This document shows positions 11,201 through 23,200 of a stretch of 64,000 nt of DNA, one piece after another. Position 1 is the stretch's first letter. The number at the start of each line of letters is the position of its first letter. A model generated the notes under the pieces. It had not been told where the DNA came from. It saw only the letters and a list, made by a program, of their open reading frames with translations, and ran no database searches. Origin of the DNA: Strix aluco (Eukaryota > Chordata > Aves > Strigiformes > Strigidae); assembly GCF_031877795.1 (NCBI RefSeq), contig NC_133938.1, positions 18,212,920 through 18,276,919 of the forward strand, given 5' to 3'. The position numbers were made by a program, and so were the translations under genes.

Positions 11201-14200
11201 TGAATTGGAGTGGTTATTTAACCAGAACGTTTACATAGGACTTCCAGTGTTGAGGAGGATGTTGGTTCTTTTGCCAGACTTCGTTACAATATATAAAGAT
11301 GTCATGAAGTGGCATCAGTTCAGCTATGAAATACCAGTATCTTAGTGCAGCTAGTGAACTGCAACTTGGTGGTGATTTGGGTGGATTTTTGTTTGTGCTA
11401 GATGGGAGAAAATTCTTTTGTTTGTAGCTTATATACAGAGTCTGCACTGCAGTGTGACAGTTTGTAACCTTGGCCCAGAGTCTCTGTCAGTGTGAGTGAA
11501 GGTTTCTTAGGGTGTTGGATAGAGAAGGCGAATGCCCGTGAGCTGTGTGTATTGTTAAAGGGTGGGAAGTAGTCTTAATTCTCCGCTAACTTCTGACATG
11601 TTCTATGTAGGGCTTCTCCATTTAATTCTCTTAATTTAACTTGCGTCTGAATTCCAGCTGATGAAACAATAATGCTGAGTTACCCACTACTGGGAAAAAA
11701 TATGAACTTGATTTCAGTTAAGAGGTGCTCAAATGATGACAAAGACACATGGCTTCCCTAAGCACAGTGTCAAAATTGGTTTGCAACTGGCAGTTTTGTA
11801 TTTTGTTTGTGAGCTCTGTGGGAAAGAGTAAACCTTTTACTTAAGAATTTAAACTAGATTAATTAATAAGACTTCTTGCTTGCTTTCTTTATAAACATTT
11901 TTCTGCTCTTTTTTTAGACATGGACCGTGATTATGGGCATGGAGGCTATGGTGGCCCACGATCCATGGACTCTTACCTTAACCAATCTTATGGGATGGAG
12001 AGTCATGGAGGTGGAGGCGGAGGAGGTGGTGGTGGTGGTAACAGGTAAAATAATCCTTCAGTTGTCCCAAGATTTGATCAAATCCAATTTAAGTTTAAAT
12101 CATTCTGTCTTCTAACTTAAGTGTTCCTGAGGCATGTTGTTATGATTTTGTATGAACACTTCCGTTCTGAGTCTTCATGTTTGATAAATACTGGCAAATA
12201 CTAAACTGTAAGAGCTAGATTCTTGTAATAATCAGCTTTTTTGTGGAAAAGTTTGACAGTGAAACAATGCGTCTTTGAATGAAAATGGAAAAAGTTTTAT
12301 TTTTCAGTAATGGCTAGCAATTTGTAGCTGATTGGCCTGACATACCATTTCTGCCATAGCAGACTAGACCTAACTGGTTTAGTGCCTTAGACTGAATCTA
12401 TCAACATTCCGTTTTCAAGGAACATTTAGGGTGTGTGTTCTTTGGTTTGAATGTGCAGTGCTCAAATGATCTTGGTATTGAATTTGAAAGTCATGTCCAG
12501 ATTATTTCATTGGCAGGTACTGATTACACTCAAAACTGTGTGCATGTTCTGGGCTGCTTTGTAAGATGGATTGGTCTAAAAATAAAAATTCTGATGCAGT
12601 GGTCTTAAGTTGTGTATTTAATGCTAGGATACTGTTACTCTTGCTCTTTCAGATAAAAACAGTAGGGAGCAGCTGATTTGATTAAGGTCTTAATATCGTA
12701 TTCAAAGAAGCATGCTTTTCAGAGCAGTGATTCTATCTTGGAGGAAATAAAATGTGAAGAAAACTTAGATATCTGATGGTTTTCTTGTGTGCGCCCTTGA
12801 ATTCTTGTCTGGCTGTAGCCAGACTACTGTATGATTCTTGCTGTAGTCGCTGTGGTGCCACTGGGCAGGGACAGTACTAAGTAGGAAGGCTGGAAAAGTG
12901 TTGTGTTTTGCTGCATGGTTCTGTTAAACATTTTATTTAAGTATAATTTGTTTAATGATAAATGTTAAGATTCACTTAAAAGTCTGAGCAGAGATTCAGG
13001 AATGAGCTGTACCTACCATATAGTAATCTGCATATGATTGAGGTTGAATGACTACTTGAACACCGAAATGTCTCTTGCCATGTAACGTTAATATTGTGCA
13101 TGGGCTCTTTCTGTAGAGAGTGTCATTTTCTGTGTAGCTTTAGGTCTTCTGAGACTATTTTAAAATGAAGGCATTTACTTACTGTAGATACAGTTAGTAG
13201 TTTGAGTCTGTTCTAGTTTATATTTTATCAATCAAGGGGTTGTCTTTCCCAACTCCTGCTGAATCACCCTATTATAACCCTACAGGGACACTAATGTGTT
13301 TCCCTTCCAAGTGGTTACAAATATTGTTGATTTCTATCCTAACACACATCCCCCCCCACCCCCAGGCAAAGCAAACTCTTGGTATATAACTAAAGATTTC
13401 AGCTTCTGGTTACTCTACTCTGAAATTCCAAGGACTGTTTGTGTCCACTGTGCATGCATTGAGTAGAGTTTCAAAATCCTGAGTTGCTAGACTTAATGGT
13501 CTGCAGGTGAAAGATGGATACACTGAAGGTCATGAACTCTTTGATTGGGAGACTGAATTTTACAGGGAAGAAAATTTCCAAAAAATACAAATATGAATGG
13601 AAGAGCATGTGTATTTTACGTTTAAAATTAGAACTGTTGAGTGTTTAAGACTCACATCTGTACCACTAAAATTTTTTTTACTATTTTTTTCCTCAGTTCA
13701 GAACTAAGCCACCTTTTAACTGCTGTTTAACTGTTAGACTATGAGGGCATGATTTTGAAGAAAGGGTAGTTTGACAAGCTTATGAATGTCTGCAGGTGAT
13801 GATGTTCGTGAGACTAGGGCTGGGCTCTAATAATGTTTTAATAAATAAATGTTGCCGAAAATTTTAAGTAAACAAAGTTCAGGCATACTGAACTTTAGAA
13901 TTGTTTGTAGCAAAAATGGCTCAGATAGCTTTCTATCTGGTCATAGTGTGACTTGCCCAGCCCTAATCAAGATTAAACAATAACACAACTGTACAGACCA
14001 GTTTAGTAATAAATTGATTTTAGTTGATAAATGTCACCTGATAACTTGTCTTTTGAAATGTATAACATTAGTAAGCTTACTTTTTTTTCTCCTCACTGTG
14101 CAACTTTTCCAGGTTTGGACCTTATGAGTCTTACGACTCCGGGTCTTCTCTGGGTGGGCGAGATCTGTACAGATCTGGCTATGGTTATAATGAACCCGAA

Positions 14201-17200
14201 CAAAGCCGCTTCGGAGGTAGTTATGGTGGTCGATTTGACAACTCCTACCGGAATAGCCTTGACTCTTTCGGAGGTAGAAACCAGGGCGGGTCTAGCTGGG
14301 AAGCACCTTACTCCCGTTCAAAATTGAGGCCTGGGTTTATGGAGGACAGAGGAAGAGAGAGTTACTCTTCCTACAGCAGTTTTTCTTCACCCCATATGAA
14401 GCCTGCACCTGTAGGCTCTCGGGGGAGAGGAACGCCTGCTTATCCTGAAAGTGGATTTGGAAGCAGAAACTATGATGCTTTTGGAGGACCATCAACAGGC
14501 AGAGGCCGAGGCCGAGGAGTAAGTACAGAATCTTTTCAGATTCTTTTCACTAGACACTCTTTTAAACCCTTTCAAGACCACTGCTTTAAAATGAATGCAC
14601 TGTTCAGTACAGTGTGGGTTTTTTGTCCAAGCAAACTATCATGGTTGACAATGTTGTTTACCCCCTTGAAGCTTCTTCAAGTAGAACCCAGTCCCTCTTT
14701 CTGTTGAAAGTAATGAGTAATAGAAGACTAGTTGATAAGGTTTGTTAAATCTCTCCTTTTGTTTGAAAGGTGAAGATAAAAGTAATAGGTTTGGTCTAAA
14801 AGGGATTAAAAGGACTTGCATTTTTCCTTGTAAACACTAGCATCTTTGCTGCTGGTGGGGAAATTCTTGAATATTGTAAAAGTTTAATTCAAAGTCTTTT
14901 GAAGTTTTGAGTAGGTTAAAGGTGCAATGTATAAGCAAAAAATAAAACCCAGGTTGTGAATGCTAGAGTAGTTTTTGTTTCCTGTAATGGTAAAAGTTTT
15001 AGCTAATTCTTTAATATGTTGAACACATGCTTTATCAAACATCAAGTCTTCTTTTAAGCTTAATTCTTACTCTGACTTGTGTATTGGAAGGGTGACGGGG
15101 AGGAAATGGCAAAGGTGGGTGGCTAGCAGTTACAGTGATTCTTTTTCAAAATTAAAGCATGGTTAAAGGGGCATCATCAACTTGAAATCAAGTCCTTTCA
15201 CAGAATTGAGAGTAATTTCCAGATAGTGTGCCTAGTCCTGCTACTTGTAGTTATTTTGTTTTGAAGACTTATGTTCTAACTCCTTTTCAGTGGATTCCTT
15301 TCCAGTGTAGGATGTAAAAACTGTATGTCCAAGAATCAGCAAGATTAACTGTACACAAAATAGTGGATCACAGTTTGGAGAAGCAACGCTTGATGATAAA
15401 TGAGTTAAGGGGGGGGAAAAAAACCCGAACAAACAGAAAACCAGAAGAGGATTTAAAAAAAATCCTGACAGAAGTACTAACTTTTAAGTTGATGGTGTCT
15501 CTTTATCTTGGTTTTATAATCCCAATTCTGATCAAGTTTTTTTATAAGCACGAAGAGTTCAGTGAACACTTTTCTGCCTGTGCCTCTAGGTGTAACTTAT
15601 CTTTTAAAATTCTTAAGTGTGCCATATTTCTTTGGGAAGCAATTCTTTAGCATTAAACCATACAACTTGTTTGTAGCTTGAAGTGTAGAGGAAGATTATT
15701 TTTTTACTGGGTCTTTTAAATGCCTAACTGTGTGGTGGTTTTGTTCCAGAAAGTTTACTTTGCAGCATTCTTGAGTACTATAGTTGCCATATTCAAATTT
15801 TAGCTTAGATTTGCACATGGCTGCTAGCTAGCGTGTAGCGTGGTATGAGAAATAGATTCTAATCTTTATGTTTCTCTGCTTGTGAAGCTGAAAGTGTTAG
15901 GTTCTTAAGCTTGGATGCCATCCTTTCAGAACTCATTTAGATCTGAAAGTTTTGTGCAGTTACAACCAAGTAGCCTTATTTCTTTTTTGTTTTGCTCTTG
16001 AAATTTATCTTTTTAGTCTTTTATGTAATAAAGGAGAATGTAAAGGCTAAACTACTTACCATATGTAAAATGCATTGCACCTTTAATAGATAGACTGTCT
16101 GTTTAAAAAAAAAAGTACCTGAAATTATCCAAGTGCATACTTCATGTCAGATTTATATGTGTACAGTGTAAATGTACATGCTAGATAGTTCTATAACTAT
16201 TTCAACTAAATAAATTAACATGGAGATCTTGTGCATGGACTTTGATTAAGAAAAGTGCCTGTTTTGGTACATTCTGCCTGTCATTCAAAATGTGTTAAAA
16301 AAAAGTCATATTTTTCACAAAGTATTTGAAGTTATTTTTATGTTCTTTTAACGTAACAAAAACATTGAAGTTATTTTTACATTCTTTTAACTTTGATAGT
16401 GTAATACTAATTCTCTTCTCATGGCAAAACAAATATTTCTGCTTATCCGAGTCACCCATCCAGTCAGTGGGCTCTCTTCTGCCCTTTATTAATCAAATAA
16501 GTGAGTTAATATTAAGAAGTATGTTAGAACTTCTGAAAATATTGCAGCTACTTAAAATATCTCTCTTCAGATCACTCATTTATTCCATGCTGTCAGAGGG
16601 GTAACTTTCATAAACAAGTGTCCACAAATGACTGTACAGCATTTTAGAAATAATAGAAAGGTTTAGTCTTTCAACTGAATTTTCATTCCTATTGCTGCCA
16701 TGTTTTTATATCACTCCCTCCAGGCCCAATTTTTAAATTCTGAATGTATTGAACTCAGTGTAAAGATAAAGAAAGAATGAGCTTCCTTCAATTAATTGCT
16801 GTTTCACATTGGACAGCAGCCTTTACTTATTTTTCAAATCACTGCTAATCATTTGGCATAAAGAAGTTTGCTTTTTTTTTTAAAAAAAAATTTTTGACTA
16901 CTCACTGAAGTGTCAAAACCTGGGTTGGTTAGCTCTGTTTTCTCCCAGAGGGAGAAGTCGTTCATCATCTAGAGAATCTGAAGAGAGGAGCCAAGATGTT
17001 AGGCTGAGATAAGAACTCAGCTAGACGTGTTCATTGTCTGGACAATGGTTCTGAATAAGCAGAAACACAGTTTATACATATGTATTCATTCTACTGGACA
17101 ACACCCACAAAGCCATTGCATAACACAACATCAAACCAGGAGCTTAAATTTCCCCTGCATTTTGCTCTAGAATGCAGAGTTTACTTAGTTCACAGTTTTA

Positions 17201-20200
17201 TTGTACCAAGTAATTGTTTTATTTTCATTGATTTCATATACTAATACTTTTCTCTTAATTTCACAAATTTTCAGCATATGGGAGACTTTGGAGGAATGCA
17301 CAGACCTGGAATTGTTGTTGACTATCATAACAAACCCAGTCCTGCAGCAGTTGCTGCAAGAGGAATAAAAAGAAAAATGATACCACAGCCATATAACAAA
17401 CCTGGTGGGACATTTATCAAGAAGCCCAAAATGACAAAACCTATTTTGAAGCTGAGCCAGAAAAAATCACCTAGTAAGTAACGAGTGCCAAAATTAACTT
17501 AAAATCACTATTTTTTTAATTAATTGGGAATTATTTTGGTTTAATATTCAGAAAGAAGGCTGTATGTGCGGTTTTGTAGTTCTTTGTTTTCTACCTTTGA
17601 AGTACTCCACAATAGATTTTATGAATTTACTCCTCTAGCTCTTCTACTGCAAAGATAATTTGCTGAATGAAATTGATTATTTTGATGTGTTTAAATATGT
17701 GCTGCTGAAGACTGTTTCATTCAGACTTTATAATGATAACTTCCTAGAGGGAAATTTTCACCACTGAAAATAAATAATTTCATATCTCAGGTTGCCTTAA
17801 GTGACAATGCCTGACAAATATTAAAATGTGCCCTTGCATGAGCCTTGGCCCTGCTGTCCAAATACTTTGACAGATATAAAAAATAGTACATCAACTACAG
17901 TGCAGCTAAAATAAAGGGATAAGGTGTGGGTGGAGAGGAGAGGGAATGGTGGGCAAACTGAGAAAACAGTGAAAATTTTACAGAGTAATTTATGAAAGGC
18001 AGAGAGAGATTGCTCCTTCTTGTAAATGAAAGGCTGTAATGAAATGTGATAGATATATGATAGATAAACTGGAAATACAAATTGCAAAGTACTAGTGGTG
18101 CTTGATTTGTTTAGCTTCCATAAAGATGTCCTACAACTCTAGTAATTTAGATACTGTAGGCAAAGCTGTAGGAAAAAAATCACTAATGAGGTTTGAATAA
18201 ATTACTTGCTTTGAGGGAATGTAAACTTGAGTATTAAATATTACGAACAGTATGTACATCAGTCAAATTTTAGTTTTTTGTGCTTCTAATTTTCTCAGTA
18301 ATTTGGATCTGCAGTTTTTTATATAGTTTGGTTTCAAATCACACCTGAAAAACATTTAAAATTACTTTAGCTCAAAGCTTGCAAAGTATATGCACAGACT
18401 TGGCAGAAACTTCCACATTAAAATTTTATTTTTGATTTTGTAATTCTAGTTTACTGTGTTACAGAACTGTTCCTTTAACTTTAGAGTACTGTAAAAATTT
18501 CAGGCGTTGGGCGTATAGAATATGTTCCTCTGCCTTTTGTATAGGGAACATTGTTGCTGGACTTGCCAGCTTTGTTGTGATGAAATGGCATCTGTAAAAT
18601 ACACATCCAGGTGTACCAGACTTGCATTTCAAAGTTCTCCCTCTTAGCTCTTCTCCTTTCACTACTTTTGTAGGTTCTCCTTTTCTGAACTACCTTCAGA
18701 CAGAGCACTTCTAATTTATTATCTGTTCCCCCACACTGATTTCCACAATCCAAGGACCAATGTACTACATAATATTGAAGTTACTTTAGAAGTGGAGTAG
18801 ATAATGCCTATTAGAATGTACTTTTAATCAACCCGTCTTGTGTCTCTGAGACTGGGGGGAAGAAACTGTTGGTTGGCTTAACAATTTTCTGAAACCTTTA
18901 AGTTTCAGAATGCTCTAAGCCATATCATGTAGTTGAAAACTAAAAGTGGGCGACAACTAATAGAAAATTGGATGCAATTGGAATACAATATATGTATGAA
19001 AATATATCTCAAAATTATATTGTCCTTTCAGTCTTGCCTTTCTTATTTTGTGGAGTTAGATATAGGTGATTGCTTCTAGAAGGCTATTTAGTTTATATTG
19101 CTAAGGAAAACTGTTTATACACTTAGTATTAATACTAAAATATGATAAATTGTAGATGTAGACTGTCCTAGCTGCATAATAAGATGATTTTTTTCCTAAA
19201 TGTGTTATTGCCTTAAAATGAATTGACAGTGACAGCACTTTTGCATTATTTATTTCTTCCTCATTTTATGTTTATAGACATGAAGACATCTTTCCAGGAT
19301 TCTACTATAGAGGTAAAGATTCCCAGAACTGGAAAATACTTGTGATTCTTTCAGACGTTTGCACAGTATACCTTAAGGTGTATAATTATTAAGCTAGAGT
19401 TATAAAAATTAAGCTCTTAAGTTTAGAAAAACTTATATTGATTTTTTTTTTCTTCACTTTATGTAAAACTGTCTTTATTTTAGTGGCAGCCTGAAATCCT
19501 TACTGATTTTGAGTGAGAGAAACAGCTTGTGCAGATAGCCTGGAAAATGAATTTTAAAGTGTATTTGTAGACCCTGCCTATTGTAATGCATAAAGAGTTG
19601 TCATATGAATACTTCTCATGTTGTCATAGGTAGTCAGCCTGAGTTTGTACACATATGACTTGCTTGGGTGGGTTGGGAAATGAAGTAGAAGATGACATGG
19701 AGATTACTAAACAGTAGTGAGGAAGAATGGATAAGATGCACATCAAGGAGAGAGGGTAGATTAAAAAAGAACCAGTGTTAACAGATGTTCTCTGATGGGG
19801 TACAAGTTAATTCTCACCTACAGAAAGATCAGTTGCAACAATATGTAAGAACGTGATTAGTAAGCTAACTGTGCATATATATGTGTGTGTGTATATATTG
19901 GTTCCAAGCTGAAGGACTGAAATGATATTTTCCTTCTTTCTGAGTGGAGGTATTAACATATTCTCAACTAAGTATTTAAAAGTCTGAATCGGAAGCCAGA
20001 ATGTGTAGAAGACAATTTTGATTGTGGAACTAATTCACAAACACTTCAAGGCCTTAAGGAGAAATGCATACTTGAAGTGTTTGTACACTGATAAAAATAG
20101 CAAGTAACAGATTATTGGAAATAAATTGCACTGTCTTTTTCTGGATTTAGAATGGCATTGCTTTGGTTTTTTTTCTTATGAAATTTATGGATTTGACTTT

Positions 20201-23200
20201 ATTAGGAAATTGAAGTGGACACCAGTGGTGCGGTAGTAATATATGAAGATTTTACGAGAGACGCTTATGATCTTGGATATCAGACTTTTGGAGGTAAGTC
20301 AGTTTGCTTTGTCAGGTAAGGTATTGTAGGTATTGTATTTGTGTGATTTTGAATAGATTAAGTAAGCGTGTATGTATGACCTCTGGTAGTTACTGAGTAG
20401 CATGAGTTTTTTTCTAAAGAGTTTATAAATTCAGGCCATGGAGAAGATTGTAACGTCCACCCATCACTTGTTTGTTCTTCACGTGTTTATTGTCTCTCTG
20501 CTTTCTGATCATCTCTGTACGTTGTTGTTTGACTTGTTTTAATTTTTGTGAAATTAAATGGACTTCTATGCTTACTGCCATTCCATTGCTTAAATGTTGT
20601 TTATCCCACTGGTTCATCAACATATCCTGTGTGGCTCATCCCACTGGTTCATCACACATATCCTACTATCTGACCAACCTCACCCTTAAATCCTAGGTGA
20701 GTCACTTCTATAAAAGTTTATTTAGTTAATTTGGAGAGCTGCTCTCAAGCACACAGGGTCCATTTCATGTGCAGTCTTAATGAAACAGGTTAATTATTAG
20801 TTTACATAAAATCAGTTAAAGTGTATATTAACTGTAGTGATTTCAAACACATACACAAAGAAATCCAGTGTTAAGGCTGAAACTATTTTTAGTCTACTTT
20901 CCCTGGTGTGCTGCCCTATTGCGTATGTATTATAATCTGGTGGTAAGGAGTGCTGGAAATTGGCAGCCAACTGATTAGTTTCTTTTCTTGAAATAGTAAA
21001 TTTTAAAAGGAATTTTTTTTAACTGTGTGGGTTCTCTAATTTTTAAGAGTTTGCATAAGTGCACTGAAGGAAAGTGGGAGCCATTCTGGGGAGTCCCAGT
21101 TTATATGTAGATTCAGGTTTCTATTCCCCAGCTTGTAACAGGATGAGCACTGGAATTTGTGAGCTTGAGGGGTAAGATACAGGCCATTTCACTCCACAGA
21201 ATGTCATACCAGATGATTTTTACAGCAATAAAACAAGTGATCCTTTGCATGTTTCCAGGGTTGGGGATAAGGCACTAAGTAAAATTTAAATCCTGAGATC
21301 AATGATGGGAATTGCTTCTGTGGGTGGGTGGTTGTTTTTTGTTTTCATACTGAATTTAAAAAAATACATAACTTTTGGATAGGAGTTTTTCTCCTCTCTG
21401 CATCAGAGTAATTTTTGAAACTTTCCTACAAAATAAAAAACCTTGGGGTAATTGGTAATGAAGTGTAAGCTGTTAGTCAGTGGAAATGTTTTCAGTACTC
21501 AGTGACACTTCAGAACCACAGACCTTTTTGCAAGGTTTTTTGTGTTTGTTTTTTTTTTTTTTTTTAAATTATGCTGCTGTACATTCCTTTCTGTTGCTGT
21601 TTGGATGGATGCAGTTTTCATGGAGGCTGACCTCTCTCCTAAGGTTGAACTGCAAAAGAAAACTAAGAGATCCTCTTTTTCCTGCTCTAAAACTACCCGC
21701 TGAATAATACTCTAATGTTTCCCTTTGTCCATAGGCTTCTAAAGCCGACATAGGAAAGGTGAACATAAGTACACTTATGCAAAAAGTCAATGTCCTTAGT
21801 CTTTAATATGCAAAGCTAATTTCTAGTCATTTATTTGTTTGCACTCTTATATTTCAGGTGATATTTAATGAAGTTGTTCTTTAAAAGCTTGGTTGGGTTT
21901 TTGTTGTGTGGTGGGATTTTTTTGTTGTTGTTCCCCCCCCATCCCCCAGCTGGCTCTTCCTTCACTGGTTTATTTCTTCAGCTGAAAATCTTTGGAACAT
22001 TTTTCTTTGAAATCAGGCAGAGTCTAGTGGGGAAAAGTAATAAAGTTGTTGAAGTTCAGGTTGGGTACCATACCTTAATGAAACACTGCCTTGACTCTTT
22101 TATGAGAACCTTTGACTTTGGAAACTGCCATCTCAGCAGAAGAGAATGGCTTTAGATAGTTTCTTTTTATGTAAGGGGATTGTAGCAATGATGCTCTAAA
22201 ACCGTGGAGAGTTTTAAATAATCTGTTTCTCCCCATGCACCCCCAGTACCCTTTCATGTTTACTGACTTGAAGCCTTTAATAACTAGGGCCTAACTCTGA
22301 CTTTCCTCACTTTTATAAATGTAATCGAGAGTGTAACCCCTTAACTACTAAGTTTGCATTGTTGGAAAGCAAATATTTAAATTTGTTGTCTTTAGAGGAG
22401 GAAAACAAAACTTCTATGGCATTTAAATAAGCCATTGAACCACTTTGGTATAGGATCTTTCTCTGCATTTTGAGGTGTTTCTGGAGGAGACAGGGAAGAC
22501 AGATACTTTTACTTGGCTTTTTCTTATTTGTTGGGTTTTCTTTTTTTGAATGTAACATTTTAAAATCCTGTTAAGATGGCAAAGGAGAAGTTAAAAGTGA
22601 GGAAGAAGAGAAGCGGCGAATTGAGGCCAGAAGAGAGAAGCAACGGCGTAGAAGGGAAAAAAACAGTGAAAAATACGGTGATGGATACAGGTTTGTGCTG
22701 TAACTGCTGTCTTGTGTGCAGTGTTTTTCTTCCCCTTTATCCTTCTGTAAGAATATGTTTTTGTTCCTGAAAGCCCCTTTGGACTGATTTCAAGAAAATA
22801 AAATGCAATGAAGAAATGAGCAAAAAAACCCTATGCTTTGCCACCCCCCAAACCCCCTGTCCCCAAAACAAAGCCAAAAAACTAACACAGACAAACTCAA
22901 ACCAAAGCCCAGCACCCAAATACTGTGACTTAGAAGAGTGGATGTTTCACTGGACGTCTGCTGTATCAGAAAATACACAATTTCCTAACCCTTTCTCCCT
23001 GACAGATGAACCAATGCAGAGACAGCTTAGAATGGTACTGCCTTTGAAGTGTATGTTTCAGTTAAATATATATTTATGCTGACTTAATAAGCTGTTAGAA
23101 ATTTACTTTATTCTGGTTTTATATGTATGGTGAGCAGAAATTATAGCAAAAATAAGTAGATAGTTCGGTAACTTTTCTTAGTTACACAACTACACTAACA

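Larger units (their letters stand above)
17474..22575 (+). other. ZNF326 introns 4, 5 and 6 (around short exons 5 and 6)
   Basis: Introns of 1804, 893 and 2282 bp. Contents noted: a short TA/TG microsatellite near 19874-19898, a 35-bp-period duplication at 20603-20664 and a T17 run at 21549-21565. Otherwise nothing recognised. Confidence 0.75.

Noticed and set aside
11927-12115. 62-codon frame overlapping exon 2
   Set aside because: Shadow frame of exon 2 that reads through the gtaaaa donor into the intron.
14031-14327. 98-codon frame overlapping exon 3
   Set aside because: It is an alternative frame of ZNF326 exon 3; the correct frame is fixed by phases with exons 2 and 4.
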